A stretch of DNA of 64,000 bases from Polychytrium aggregatum (GCF_025602895.1 NW_026516307.1:62001-126000), one strand, 5' to 3'. Positions 40,763-53,656 are shown, counted from the stretch's first letter. Translations and numbers: made by a program. Notes: generated from the sequence alone by a model not told the origin.

Positions 40763-43386
40763 CTATCGACCACGGATGACGCATTCCTCGAGCCACCACG
40801 CCTTCTCCCGCACCAGGTGTGAGTATCTTCGAAAGACCGACAGGTCCGATGGTAGCGGGCTCACGACATCGCCTCTTGGCTCAGCAGCGGCCCCACCACA
40901 TGCCAAGTTGAGGCCTGGAATCAGAATCACTCCAGCCGACAGTCGGAGATGCCGCAGACCGCGATGGTTGAAGAGAAAGGTCATGAACTCTCGCTCCCAG
41001 GCCAGAGTAATGGTTGGGACGGCGTTGAGCCCGGTGATCTCGAGGGTGTGAAGACTGGACCACATTGTCTGCAGTTGCTTGATGACGGCAATGTCGATAG
41101 TAAAGTGGAACAGCTTGAGATCTTGCAGGCCTGGGCACCGAGCACCGAGACTGGACACAACGGTGTGGTCCAGAGGCGTGGGCTCTCGATGCAGCGCCTC
41201 GAGCTTCAGGGACGTGAGTTTGGGCGCATCCTGGACCAAGTACTCCAGCAAACTGAGGCAGATCGAGTGCGCCAGGAGCGTGATAGCCTTGATTTCGAGC
41301 TCGCGCAGGCACGGGAATGAGAGCGGTTTCATCGTCATCATCGTCGAGAGCGCAGGGAGATAATTCAGATGCAATCGCGTCAACGTGGCAGCGCTGAGGT
41401 CGTTCAGGAGCATCGAGGGAAACCCAGGCGAAGACCAGATTGACAACGCCTCCAGCGCCGGCCGCACAGGACCCTCGTGAGCGACTTGGATGCCTTCCAG
41501 ATCGAATGTCGTGTCGACAGGTTGTGTGTGTTCGAAGCGCTGTGACGAGCACCGAAACTCGATCTGACGAAGCTGGCTACGGGCCGAGATCAGGGTCCGG
41601 AGATATTCGGCTCTCTGGCCATGCAAGAGATCGCTGGGGACATCGATTCGGATCGATGACAGTCGCTTGAATCGCAACAACGTCTCCAGCACCACGAACG
41701 AGGTCGGACGGTCGATGCCATGATCAAATATCTTGAGCGACTGAAGGGGATGGGATCCGTTGTCTGGGCAGCCTCGGGCCGAGCTCGAAGTGAGTGGCTC
41801 GGTCGACCCATGGAAATCAGAGAGCGGCACAGAGGTCAACTGGCACTGATTGAAGTGCAAGGACCGAAGCTGTGGAAGGGAGCTGGTCAAATACTCGATC
41901 AGATGACCATATCCAACTGGACCGTCTGGATCCTGGTTGCTGGCGCTGGCTTGCTGCAGTTGGAATGGGTTTGGGAAACACACGTCCGTTTTGCCAATCG
42001 AAAGGTGTTCCAGCTGACGGAGATGGGCCGTGATGTCGTGGACAGCCGACTTTGACAGAGTGGCGTACTTGATCTTCAGCGACGACAAGCAAGGACAGCC
42101 CGCGGACAACGACGAAATGAAGCCTGGAAACGAAGCTGGATGTAAGCAGTGTGAAGTGCATCGCCTCTGGGAGTAATGCTATCGGGATGTGTATCCTCGC
42201 TCAAGACACGGGCAGAGCCCGAATCTGTGGATGCCGTCGTCGATGCATTACTTCACCCAACACCCCTTCCGAACCATCACGTTGGTCAGCAAATCACCAA
42301 CGCCACCAACAAATACATATCACTGCATGCGCAGCGGATTCACAAACCGGATGGGATTTCGGTGTAGTCGGCATCAAAGATGAAGGTGCGCAATTGAGGG
42401 AGCACAGGAGTCGTCCGGCTAAGCCATCGGATAAAATTCGACAAGGACCAATTGACCATGGACGAGATACGGAGGTGCTCCAGAGTTGATGGGGAATCCC
42501 GGACACTAGTGTTGCGCAGCATTTGATTGTTATCAATGACGCCGGGGTGGGCATCGCGGCGCCAGAAGATCGGAGACTCGATATCAATCGAACGCAGAGA
42601 CTTGGCGTACTTGAGAATCATGCCAAGGTTCCGTCGGCCGTTGATCTTGGCTTCGTTGTGGGCGCTCGACCAGTGATTGTGGCGGGTGAGCTGGCTAAAA
42701 GGAGCATCGGAAGCTATCGCGGGAGACTCGGTGATCGAGGTAAGATCGATGGCGGAGTCATTCATCTGGCCGCTGAGTTCATCATTGTGACCGGCAGTCG
42801 CATTGACGTCGTGGTCGTCATAATCGTCGTCTCCGTCAAAGTCATCAGAGTCATATCCACGATGAATGTGGGGGAGCCGAAGGATCGCGAGGCTGGGACA
42901 GAGTGTCAGGGCACTCGGCACAAGGTAGTCGCTACCACAGTAGAGCTCCATCAAACTGGGATGGCCCTTGAATTGGGCTGCGATCTGGTGAAGCAGGTCC
43001 GGATCATGCTCCGAGAGGGTTCTCGGGCTTGGGATCAGAAACAGCCTCTTCACGAGGGGATACCGGGCAAGAAGAACGTTGATGTTCTGGGCTTTTACAT
43101 GCGGAGTCGCTGGGACAACGAGTGTCTGCATGCGGTGGAGTGAGTGTGTTTTGGTGGCGTTAGCGTGGGAAACGGAAGCCGATCAGCCAACTTCGGTGGA
43201 CTTGCCGAGCAAGCAGCGAGCGATTCAGGGCCATACATGAGTGAGATACACTGCGCAGGTCCAGCGCTTGCACACCCGGGCGAGGAGCGGGAACTGCTCG
43301 CGAAAGGCGAGAAACGAGAAGATATGCACGAGCACTTCATTGGGGAGCCCATCGATGTGCATCGGAGGCGAATCGAGGGACGTCAT
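40763..43386 (-). CDS. F-box protein with leucine-rich repeats
   Basis: Three exons (43237-43386, 42348-43125, 40763-42135) sum to 2301 nt (766 aa). The N-terminus has an F-box (GLPNEVLVHIFSFLAFREQ...LLARVCKRW), which would bind Skp1 in an SCF ubiquitin ligase. The remainder consists of irregular leucine-rich repeats (LPQLRSLHFNQCQL, HLSIGKTDV, LTRLHLNYLPAL, CPGLQDLKLFHF). An Asp-rich acidic insertion (DSDDFDGDDDYDDHD) lies near residue 135. The substrate cannot be told. The start was chosen as the ATG immediately before the F-box; a longer upstream frame exists but has no conserved content. Confidence 0.85.
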
Positions 43387-43770
43387 GGCTGCCAGGGAGC
43401 GGGAAGAGCAGTGAACCGAGCCGAGCTGGAGGGGCACGACGGAGAGCGAAGGCAGGCGAGCGGCAGAGTGCCGAGCAGGAGGGGCGTAAGTCAACAGAGA
43501 TATATATTTTTAGGACACACAAAGAACGGGAAAGAGTCATGAAGGCGTGTCTATATTTGGCTGGGGAGCAGCGCGGTCCATACAGAAACATGAACGCAAA
43601 CAGAAAGTGGGTCCCATGAGCTGCTGGCGAAAATCACAATAGAGCCCACATTGAGGCCTAGGAGGCTCAGAGGACACGGGGATTGCAGTTAACGACAACT
43701 ATATGATTAAGCGTCATGGGGGGGGGCATGAATAGTGGACACAGGAATGAGCAGAGCGGAGAGGCAGAGC
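43387..43770. other. Intergenic region
   Basis: It lies between the F-box gene start and the stop of the left alkaline phosphatase gene. It includes a poly-G run (43719-43727). No gene was seen. Confidence 0.5.
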
Positions 43771-46433
43771 TTAGTAGCACTGCTTGGGATCACCCAGACC
43801 AAGAGACTGAGCGAGGATCTGGAAGACCTCGGTGTTGTCAACGGCGCGACGACAGAGGCGAGCAATCGGCGCGTTGCAGTAGAGATCGACGGCCTGGAGG
43901 GTGTGGACCGAGGTGACTTCGCCTCCAGAGTTGCGGCCGTTGAAGTTGAGACCCTCGGGTTCGTCGGGGTCGACGCTGTTGACGGCGACGTTGGGATACT
44001 GCTTCTGGAAGAGACCGGTCAGGGCCTTGTTGCTGACGGCGGGGTTGCGGCCAAGAGGGTTGCCCTTGACATTGTTCTTGCGGATCTGGAAGTTATCGCG
44101 GCTCTGGGGGCCATCGACCTTGCCGCCAGCGAGCTTGTACTGACCCTGCCAGTTGGTGGGGTTGCCGTTGGCGTCGATGACAATGTCCATCCAGCCAGCA
44201 AAGTCGTACTCGCCGATGGCCATGCGCTTCTGGATCTGGAGCGAGTAGTCGGACGACTGGACGCCGGTCTGGCCGTCGAGGATGCTGCTGTCCGAGGTGG
44301 GCTGGTTGTTGAAGAACTTGGTGTCGACGGTGCCCCACACATCGTAGCCCTGAGCGTGGTCGGCGGTGAGCAGGATGGCGGTCTGGCCAGGGTAGTGGGC
44401 GGCATCGTGGTCAACGACCTTCTTGACGGTGCGGTCGAGCTCGAGGAGATCGGCCAGACCACGGTCATAGTCCATCGGGTGCATCATCTTGTCGATCGAG
44501 GCAGCCTCGGCCATCAGGAACCAACCCTCGGAGCAGCGGGCGTCCATCAGGTTGATGGCCTTCATGACCATGTCGTCAAAGTTGGGCTGTTTGAGGGCGC
44601 TGCCGGTCAGGAAGGGAGAGTTCTTCTTGGTATCGAGGTTCTCGGTCCAGAGGTTGCGGTCGATCCAGGTCTCCATGTGGCCGTTGGTGAAGACGCCGAG
44701 GAGGGGGCCGTTGCCCTGGTAGGAGGAGAGCTGGTCCTTGTCCGAGACAAAGGTGTAGCCGGCGTTGGTGTAGTCGGCATAGTAGCCGGTGGTGGCATTG
44801 CAGGGGCTGGCGCCCTTGCACCAGGCGTTGCCGCCGCCGCCGAGGAAGACATCGGGGCGGACGGGAGGGGCAGACCAGGGGTACTTTGTGCTGTTGGCGC
44901 CGTTGAGGGCCTGGCCGGCAATGACGAGCGAGTCGGAGCGACGGCGGGTGTGCGAGAAGACAGCAGCGGGGGTGGCATCCCACAGGGCAGAGGTGGTGAC
45001 GACACCGACGCAGACGTTGGGGCGGAGACGACGGAGCATCTCGGCGAGGGTCTCGACCTTGGGGTCGTCGAGGGTGTCGGCCGAGGTATCGGCATAGACG
45101 TTGAGGGCGTTGACCCAACCCTTCTGGCCGGTGTGGTAGGCGGCAGCCGAGTTGGCCGAGTCGGTGATGATGGAGTCGATGCCGTTGGGGGAGACCTTGC
45201 CGACGCTGCCGAGGTTCTCGAGGTTGAGGAAGCCGGCACCCTTGGCGAACTGATATGCGCAATATGCGATGCGTGGTGTGTGATGTGTGGTGTGTGATGT
45301 GTGGTATAATGTGTGGTATAATGTGTGGTATAATGTGTGAAATGACCCAAGGCGGCGACAGAGTTAGAATGTGGAACCTGATTTCGTGGTCACCTTGGGC
45401 CACGATCATGGCCTTGGTCTGAAACTCCACAACAACAGCCACAACTACAACACTGATAGTCTTGACTCTTGCTATCGGCTGAACAGGCCGCTCCCACTCC
45501 CACTCCCACTCCACCGATGCCGCCAGACTGCTACGCAATCCAGATTCACACAACGTACCTTGCCGAACTTGGTGGGACGCGAGATGAAGCGCGCGGCGCT
45601 GATCATCGCGGGAGCCATACCGTCACCAATGAACATGACGGTGTTCTTGGCGAGGGGCTTGCAGTAGTTGCGAGTGGACCAGCTGGCCGAGACACGCTCC
45701 TTGCCAACGGCAATGGTGACCTGATGGTTCAGTGGAGAGTGGGCGAGGAGCGAGGCGAGGAACCAGATGGGGAACCAGATGGGGAACCAGATGGGGAACC
45801 AGGCGAGGAACCAGATGGGGAACCAGATGGGGAACCAGGGAAGAGCGAGATGCCGAGTCAGCATTGGGCAACAGGCCGCCGTTGGCTGGCGATCTATGAC
45901 ACAGGCATGCCTGCGAGTACTGAGTGCTGGCAAGCACCGGCAGGCACTGGCAAGCATCGACAGACCCATCCAGCGACGCACGCACACGCGAGCACAAGAC
46001 CTACGTTAAAGTCACCAGTGGTCGGCAGAGCAATGTCACGCAGAGCCAGACGGGTCACACCGACGGGGGTGGTCTTGGGAGGGTTGGCAAAGTACTCCGA
46101 GGCGTCCTTCGAGTAGGTGAAGTTCCAGGTCTGGGTGGTCCAGCTGGTTCCAAAGAACTGGTCCATGGGAACGCCGTTGATCTCGGCGATGATGCCATCA
46201 ACAGAGGGGGAGGCGGCGTTGCCGTCGTTGTGCAGCTCGATCGAGATGTCAAAGTGCTGGCCAGTGACAAACTCGGCGCCATCGACAGGGACAACGGCCA
46301 GGTTGGAGCCCTGAGGGAGAGCGCGGTAGCGGGAGAACTGACCGGGGGTGGGGTTGGAAGGCTGGTACTGGGCAGCGACAGCGCTGACGGCCAGCGAGCC
46401 GACCAGCGAGACAGCAAGAAGCTTCATGACCAT
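43771..46433 (-). CDS. Secreted alkaline phosphatase, left copy
   Basis: Minus-strand exons 46005-46433, 45559-45720 and 43771-45249 give 689 aa. A signal peptide (LLAVSLVGSLAVSAVAA) is followed by an N-terminal beta domain. The alkaline phosphatase core has the metal-binding NTVMFIGDGMAPAM, the catalytic serine motif SIITDSANSAAAYHTG, and C-terminal LLTADHAQGYDVWG. It should hydrolyse phosphomonoesters outside the cell. The protein equals the right copy until residue ~656. After that it has its own tail (CNAPIARLCRRAVDN ... DPKQCY) and stops early. Intron 1 holds a 12-bp minisatellite (GGAACCAGATGG), and intron 2 a GTGTGGTATAAT repeat. Confidence 0.9.
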
Positions 46434-46550
46434 GGTGAAAGCGAGACAGAGTCTAGAGTCAGAGAGCCAGGTAGCAGAAGGGAGTCACTGTCGAGGCAGG
46501 GGACTGTCGGGCAGAGCTGGATCCTTGGCGGCTGGAGGGAGAGGATCCGA

Positions 46551-46560
46551 CCATGTTATA
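46551..46560 (-). promoter_or_regulatory. TATA-like box of the left alkaline phosphatase gene
   Basis: TGATATATAA on the minus strand, about 120 bp upstream of the ATG. The mirror copy serves the right gene (48731-48740). Confidence 0.45.
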
Positions 46561-46954
46561 TATCAGCGGAGGCGGGGGGATGGGCCTCGACTTGGGGGGA
46601 AGTGATGCACATGCAAGGGGAGGGGCGTCTCGGATGGCCACTCGCGAGGAGGCTTGGGAGGAGCGTGCAAAGACAGGGTTTTGCTCCTTCTTTCTGTCCT
46701 TGGGCCGGGCGAAGTTCGATCCTCAAGCTTGTGGATTCAGAGGCTGGATGCACGCGCCGCCGGTGTTTTGGCGAGCCAGAGACAAGCCGAGCCGAGCTGT
46801 GTACAGAGGCAGGAGAGGCCTTGTGATGCAGCACGGGCATCGGGCTAAAGTACACAGCCAGATCGAGAGGGCCTGCGCGTTGAACAGAGGCGCATGGTGC
46901 GGATCATTGGGAGTGGGGATGATGTATTGTGACAGGTTGGGTGTTGCAGCTGGA

Positions 46955-47057
46955 GTGGATGGAGTGGATGTAGTGGATGTAGTGGACGGAATGGATGCTG
47001 CGGATGCTGCGGATGTTGTGGATGTTGTGGATGTTGTGGATGTTGTGGATGTTGTGC
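46955..47057. repeat. 9-bp type tandem repeat in the left arm
   Basis: TGGATGTAG, TGGATGCTG and TGGATGTTG units. The mirror copy is at 48234-48336. The open frames over it (Asp-Val-Val, His-Asn-Ile) are repeat artefacts. Confidence 0.85.
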
Positions 47058-47315
47058 TGGTCGGTTGGGCTGTTGGATAGTGTGTGTTGTTGGTTGGCTC
47101 TGCCACTGGAATCGCCGGTGACTGTGGCAAGAGGCAAAATTGTCAGCCATGGGAGTGCTGTGTCGGTGGGAGATGGGCTCTGTGAACAAGAAGCGCTCCG
47201 TGGGCCATCCAAGGCCGCTTGATCTTGCGACTCGTCCCCTCCCCCCACAAGGACACCCCGGGGGTGGCGGGTGGAGCGCTGTGCTTGGTCGGGAAAGGCG
47301 ATGACCGCGCGGCAC

Positions 47316-47975
47316 TCGGGGCCGTGATTGAGGAGCAGAACGGAGCCGCATCTCCACGGGATGCGCTGCTTGCCTACGGCGCATGCTTATCCTCGGTGCA
47401 GACGGCTCGCTGGACATGCTGGTCGCTGATGTCGCCGAGTTCGTCGGCAAGCAGAGAGTGGATCGGGCCCCGCGTGCGAATGGGAAGGGTACCTCGATGT
47501 ATATACATGCCAAACCTGGGCTTGTTGGGTCGCTCATGGGCCGCTCAACATCAGCCCACATGCCGACAGCTCAACAGAGGAACCCCAAGCAGGCCAATCC
47601 ACGATCGAGCTTCTCCCTGACAGTCGAGGGCGTGCGATCGGCTGTCGTTGTCCTGTCGGCCTGTGTGGGCGGGATCGGTTGTGGTGACGACGGAGCGAAC
47701 ACCCCGATTGGCTACAGCCGAGTGCACACGCTCAGCAACAAGAGCCCGCGTGCTTCCGCTCCAACGCACGCCGACGGTCTGTCACAAAGCGACTGAACAG
47801 GAACGCAAAACCTAGCTGTATATACAACGTGACGCCTTGTGCGGGTTGCGCCGATGGCCAGCACGCAGGCCGCTTCGCCCTGGCATCCTGCTCCAGCAGT
47901 CAAGGTGCCCGGCCTCGTTCTGAAGCTGGACTCACCACAGCAATCGATATGGTCGTCTGGCCAACGCTGCCCCCG
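47316..47975. other. Spacer of the inverted repeat
   Basis: 660 bp of single-copy DNA between the arms. No gene was recognised. This is the only unique sequence between the two divergent promoters. Confidence 0.7.
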
Positions 47976-50900
47976 GTGCCGCGCGGTCATCGCCTTTCCC
48001 GACCAAGCACAGCGCTCCACCCGCCACCCCCGGGGTGTCCTTGTGGGGGGAGGGGACGAGTCGCAAGATCAAGCGGCCTTGGATGGCCCACGGAGCGCTT
48101 CTTGTTCACAGAGCCCATCTCCCACCGACACAGCACTCCCATGGCTGACAATTTTGCCTCTTGCCACAGTCACCGGCGATTCCAGTGGCAGAGCCAACCA
48201 ACAACACACACTATCCAACAGCCCAACCGACCAGCACAACATCCACAACATCCACAACATCCACAACATCCACAACATCCGCAGCATCCGCAGCATCCAT
48301 TCCGTCCACTACATCCACTACATCCACTCCATCCACTCCAGCTGCAACACCCAACCTGTCACAATACATCATCCCCACTCCCAATGATCCGCACCATGCG
48401 CCTCTGTTCAACGCGCAGGCCCTCTCGATCTGGCTGTGTACTTTAGCCCGATGCCCGTGCTGCATCACAAGGCCTCTCCTGCCTCTGTACACAGCTCGGC
48501 TCGGCTTGTCTCTGGCTCGCCAAAACACCGGCGGCGCGTGCATCCAGCCTCTGAATCCACAAGCTTGAGGATCGAACTTCGCCCGGCCCAAGGACAGAAA
48601 GAAGGAGCAAAACCCTGTCTTTGCACGCTCCTCCCAAGCCTCCTCGCGAGTGGCCATCCGAGACGCCCCTCCCCTTGCATGTGCATCACTTCCCCCCAAG
48701 TCGAGGCCCATCCCCCCGCCTCCGCTGATATATAACATGGTCGGATCCTCTCCCTCCAGCCGCCAAGGATCCAGCTCTGCCCGACAGTCCCCTGCCTCGA
48801 CAGTGACTCCCTTCTGCTACCTGGCTCTCTGACTCTAGACTCTGTCTCGCTTTCACCATGGTCATGAAGCTTCTTGCTGTCTCGCTGGTCGGCTCGCTGG
48901 CCGTCAGCGCTGTCGCTGCCCAGTACCAGCCTTCCAACCCCACCCCCGGTCAGTTCTCCCGCTACCGCGCTCTCCCTCAGGGCTCCAACCTGGCCGTTGT
49001 CCCTGTCGATGGCGCCGAGTTTGTCACTGGCCAGCACTTTGACATCTCGATCGAGCTGCACAACGACGGCAACGCCGCCTCCCCCTCTGTTGATGGCATC
49101 ATCGCCGAGATCAACGGCGTTCCCATGGACCAGTTCTTTGGAACCAGCTGGACCACCCAGACCTGGAACTTCACCTACTCGAAGGACGCCTCGGAGTACT
49201 TTGCCAACCCTCCCAAGACCACCCCCGTCGGTGTGACCCGTCTGGCTCTGCGTGACATTGCTCTGCCGACCACTGGTGACTTTAACGTAGGTCTTGTGCT
49301 CGCGTGTGCGTGCGTCGCTGGATGGGTCTGTCGATGCTTGCCAGTGCCTGCCGGTGCTTGCCAGCACTCAGTACTCGCAGGCATGCCTGTGTCATAGATC
49401 GCCAGCCAACGGCGGCCTGTTGCCCAATGCTGACTCGGCATCTCGCTCTTCCCTGGTTCCCCATCTGGTTCCCCATCTGGTTCCTCGCCTGGTTCCCCAT
49501 CTGGTTCCCCATCTGGTTCCCCATCTGGTTCCTCGCCTCGCTCCTCGCCCACTCTCCACTGAACCATCAGGTCACCATTGCCGTTGGCAAGGAGCGTGTC
49601 TCGGCCAGCTGGTCCACTCGCAACTACTGCAAGCCCCTCGCCAAGAACACCGTCATGTTCATTGGTGACGGTATGGCTCCCGCGATGATCAGCGCCGCGC
49701 GCTTCATCTCGCGTCCCACCAAGTTCGGCAAGGTACGTTGTGTGAATCTGGATTGCGTAGCAGTCTGGCGGCATCGGTGGAGTGGGAGTGGGAGTGGGAG
49801 CGGCCTGTTCAGCCGATAGCAAGAGTCAAGACTATCAGTGTTGTAGTTGTGGCTGTTGTTGTGGAGTTTCAGACCAAGGCCATGATCGTGGCCCAAGGTG
49901 ACCACGAAATCAGGTTCCACATTCTAACTCTGTCGCCGCCTTGGGTCATTTCACACATTATACCACACATTATACCACACATTATACCACACATCACACA
50001 CCACACATCACACACCACGCATCGCATATTGCGCATATCAGTTCGCCAAGGGTGCCGGCTTCCTCAACCTCGAGAACCTCGGCAGCGTCGGCAAGGTCTC
50101 CCCCAACGGCATCGACTCCATCATCACCGACTCGGCCAACTCGGCTGCCGCCTACCACACCGGCCAGAAGGGTTGGGTCAACGCCCTCAACGTCTATGCC
50201 GATACCTCGGCCGACACCCTCGACGACCCCAAGGTCGAGACCCTCGCCGAGATGCTCCGTCGTCTCCGCCCCAACGTCTGCGTCGGTGTCGTCACCACCT
50301 CTGCCCTGTGGGATGCCACCCCCGCTGCTGTCTTCTCGCACACCCGCCGTCGCTCCGACTCGCTCGTCATTGCCGGCCAGGCCCTCAACGGCGCCAACAG
50401 CACAAAGTACCCCTGGTCTGCCCCTCCCGTCCGCCCCGATGTCTTCCTCGGCGGCGGCGGCAACGCCTGGTGCAAGGGCGCCAGCCCCTGCAATGCCACC
50501 ACCGGCTACTATGCCGACTACACCAACGCCGGCTACACCTTTGTCTCGGACAAGGACCAGCTCTCCTCCTACCAGGGCAACGGCCCCCTCCTCGGCGTCT
50601 TCACCAACGGCCACATGGAGACCTGGATCGACCGCAACCTCTGGACCGAGAACCTCGATACCAAGAAGAACTCTCCCTTCCTGACCGGCAGCGCCCTCAA
50701 ACAGCCCAACTTTGACGACATGGTCATGAAGGCCATCAACCTGATGGACGCCCGCTGCTCCGAGGGTTGGTTCCTGATGGCCGAGGCTGCCTCGATCGAC
50801 AAGATGATGCACCCGATGGACTATGACCGTGGTCTGGCCGATCTCCTCGAGCTCGACCGCACCGTCAAGAAGGTCGTTGACCACGATGCCGCCCACTACC

Positions 50901-51419
50901 CTGGCCAGACCGCCATCCTGCTCACCGCCGACCACGCTCAGGGCTACGATGTGTGGGGCACCGTCGACACCAAGTTCTTCAACAACCAGCCCACCTCGGA
51001 CAGCAGCATCCTCGACGGCCAGACCGGCGTCCAGTCGTCCGACTACTCGCTCCAGATCCAGAAGCGCATGGCCATCGGCGAGTACGACTTTGCTGGCTGG
51101 ATGGACATTGTCATCGACGCCAACGGCAACCCCACCAACTGGCAGGGTCAGTACAAGCTCGCTGGCGGCAAGGTCGATGGCCCCCAGAGCCGCGATAACT
51201 TCCAGATCCGCAAGAACAATGTCAAGGGCAACCCTCTTGGCCGCAACCCCGCCGTCAGCAACAAGGCCCTGACCGGTCTCTTCCAGAAGCAGTATCCCAA
51301 CGTCGCCGTCAACAGCGTCGACCCCGACGAACCCGAGGGTCTCAACTTCAACGGCCGCAACTCTGGAGGCGAAGTCACCTCGGTCCACACCCTCCAGGCC
51401 GTCGATCTCTACTGCAACG
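47976..51419. repeat. Right arm of the 3444-bp inverted repeat
   Basis: Reverse complement of 43872-47315, carrying the right alkaline phosphatase gene and its promoter. Confidence 0.92.
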
Positions 51420-51553
51420 GCCCCATCGCCGACCTTTGCGGTCGTGTTGTTGACAACACCGAGGTCTTCCAGATCCTCGCTCAGTCCCTCGGTCTTGGCG
51501 ATCCCAAGCAGTGCGGTGACAAGCCCTACAAGTGTGTCCCGATCAAGAACTAA
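48858..51553 (+). CDS. Secreted alkaline phosphatase, right copy
   Basis: Exons 48858-49286, 49571-49732 and 50042-51553 sum to 2103 nt (700 aa). Signal peptide, GDGM metal site, DSANSA catalytic serine and TADHAQG histidine motif are as in the left copy. The C-terminus is longer (CNGPIADLCGRVVDNTEV ... KQCGDKPYKCVPIKN) and contains an extra Cys pair that may form a disulfide. Because it is longer and more regular, this may be the ancestral form. The two genes are transcribed away from each other from near-identical promoters. Confidence 0.9.
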
Positions 51554-51819
51554 ACGCTCGCTCATTTCAGCGATGCTCCCTCTGTCGTTCGGATTCTATC
51601 GCTTCCAGCATTATCATCCCGAGCCTATCATACATGTCCTTCCTCGCCCTCTCTCTCGTGCTCTATAAACGCCGCTGTCTTAATTTCAGTGAGCAGATGG
51701 TCTTCATAAAGTGTCTATCTGAATCTTTATTGCATTCCTTTGAGCTGGGGGGCGGCTTCACTGATGGAGAGGCAGTCACCAGGACGGGCTGCGGGGACAT
51801 TGGCTCGCCAGATTGCCCC

Positions 51820-53656
51820 TCACATCTTCAGATGCTTCCGGAAGAGAGCAAACTCACGCTTGACCAAGTGGCTGAGCATGATCTCGACCAGATCCTTGGA
51901 AAACTTCTCATAGCCCTGCAAAGTTTCGATTCAACACCGTGTTTCAGTATCATAACCCGCGCACATACTCATCATATATCATGGACTTCGGTGCTGGCTG
52001 GTGCGCACCGATAAGTCCACTGTCCCCCTACATGATGTTGGCCGCCCACACCAACCGCCCGAATTGCATTCAACCATCCCTTCAACGTATCACCGCGGGT
52101 TAGCACGCCAGTCTAACCAGCCTACCTTGAGCGAGAAGTATCTATCTCTATAGAACAACGAGGGATGTCGATACTCATAGTTGGACGAGTCAAGGCGTGG
52201 TCCGACAAAGACACCTTCGGTCTGGTTGCTGGTTGATCCACCCATCAAGACAGTCAGAAAGGGTAAGTTGGCATATACTTTCATATCGACACTGTCGTTT
52301 GTTCCGCTGCTGTGCCGAGAGCAATCTTACTTTTTGAGCCACTCCTGAACGAGCTCGTTTCTGCGGGCGTTTTGCTCTGCAACTTCCTTCCCATCGAGCT
52401 TCAAGTCTCCCATCGTTGGGAACGTGGACACGTAGACATCCATGCCCTTGTTTCGGAGCACTCGGACAATGGCGATCAAGTTCTCCAGGGTCTCTTCTGG
52501 CGAGATCGGTGCTTCCCCGCTTCGCGGTCTATGATATTGGTGCTCATGAGCAAAGCTGAACAGCGGTCTGGGCAACAGGCTGACAATCTACATCAAGCGC
52601 AAGCCCCAAATATGCCCAACCGGCAACGATGAGGGAATCCACCTGGCGTCGTTGAGGCCCAGGGCAATGATAACGGCGGCTGATTCCTCGATCTTTTTGG
52701 AGGCAAAAGTTTTATCGAACAGCTGGAGGGACTTGACACCAGGTTTCTGTGGATCGCAAGGCGTCAGTGTACGAACCCCACATCACCGCCTCCAGCCAAT
52801 CGATCATTGCCTGTCGGCGCGACGATCTTGGGTCAGCGTCCAAGCCAACACCCATGCTTCATAACGACACCCACCCGTTCAGACTGCGGCAGCCTGGGCA
52901 CCGAGAGATGAACGCCATTAGTATATGCCATCTCGGAGTTCGCAGCGTGCTTGTCTTTCAAGGTGACTTACCAATCGCGAGTCGTTGAACCACAATATCC
53001 CCGGTTGTGAAACCGCCACGACTGCCTCAGACTGCTCTCTTTCGAGAGGAGCTTTGCCAGATACGTTGCGATACCTGATTCGTTCGTCGGGTTTGTAGCG
53101 ACAGCGGCGCGGTAGAGTTGCAGCATTAGTGCCGTTCATGCGCATGCTTTGGCTGCTGAGGCGACGTGTTCGTACCTGGGATCTGTCCAATCCCGACCGA
53201 GTCTCCATATCCCCAGGCGATATCATCGCCTGCAGAGACGCGGCGGCGCGGTATCAGCGGACGACAATATTGTTAGAGCGCCAATTGACAAGTGACCGCG
53301 CTTTGGCGAAGCGGGGCATTCCGCATCGATCGGCGGTGAGTGCCGACGAGCGAGAGCAAATTGACGGTGGCACTCTTACCGATGACGGTAACGGACTGGC
53401 GGAACTTTGCCCAGGCGTCTGTTTCGTTCGGAAAGCTCTCAAAAGCATACTGGCGCGGTTGGGTTCGGGAGCGTCAGCCAGCCAATATGGAAGTTTGGTA
53501 AGTCACAGAACAGAACAGGAATCCCAAGCGAGTGGCCCGAGGCCTGGAGTAAATACTTACCCACTGAAGGAGGCACCATAGGTACTTGGCCCAGATCCAG
53601 TACTGATCCCACAGGAATACGACCCAATCGAGGATGGTGACGAGGAGGGAGGCCAT
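51820..53656 (-). CDS. Membrane-anchored SGNH/GDSL-type hydrolase
   Basis: Read on the minus strand with about eight exons. The first is 53561-53656 (hydrophobic MASLLVTILDWVVFLWDQYW), then 53380-53449, 53176-53229 and 52972-53074; the C-terminal exon ends with TGA 51820-51822. The joined protein reads SVTVIGDDIAWGYGDSVGIG (block I region with the nucleophile Ser/Asp area), WRFHNRGYCGSTTRDW, AAVIIALGLNDA (block III GxND), VYVSTFPTM and a C-terminal RHPSLFYRDRYFSLKGYEKFS with a His in the catalytic position. This is the layout of SGNH esterases. One junction (after RDW) does not splice in frame with a plain GT-AG intron, so either that site is unusual or one base is wrong. Confidence 0.7.

Larger units (their letters stand above)
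43872..47315. repeat. Left arm of a 3444-bp inverted repeat
   Basis: It pairs with 47976-51419. Coordinates of equivalent points always sum to 95291, so the arms show no length differences, and every translated segment compared is identical. The arm holds the alkaline phosphatase gene except its last ~100 bp, plus its upstream region. Sequence match ends abruptly on both sides. Confidence 0.92.

Noticed and set aside
43735-45297. Long plus-strand open frame of 520 codons over the left phosphatase (and its mirror at 49994-51565)
   Set aside because: It is antisense to a gene with clear catalytic motifs and splice structure. Its Gly/Val/Asp-rich sequence is typical of an antisense shadow in GC-rich DNA.
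46845-47561. Repeat-containing minus-strand frame spanning arm and spacer
   Set aside because: No conserved domain; the repeats are the 9-bp tandem array, and the frame differs between the two arms where it enters unique DNA.
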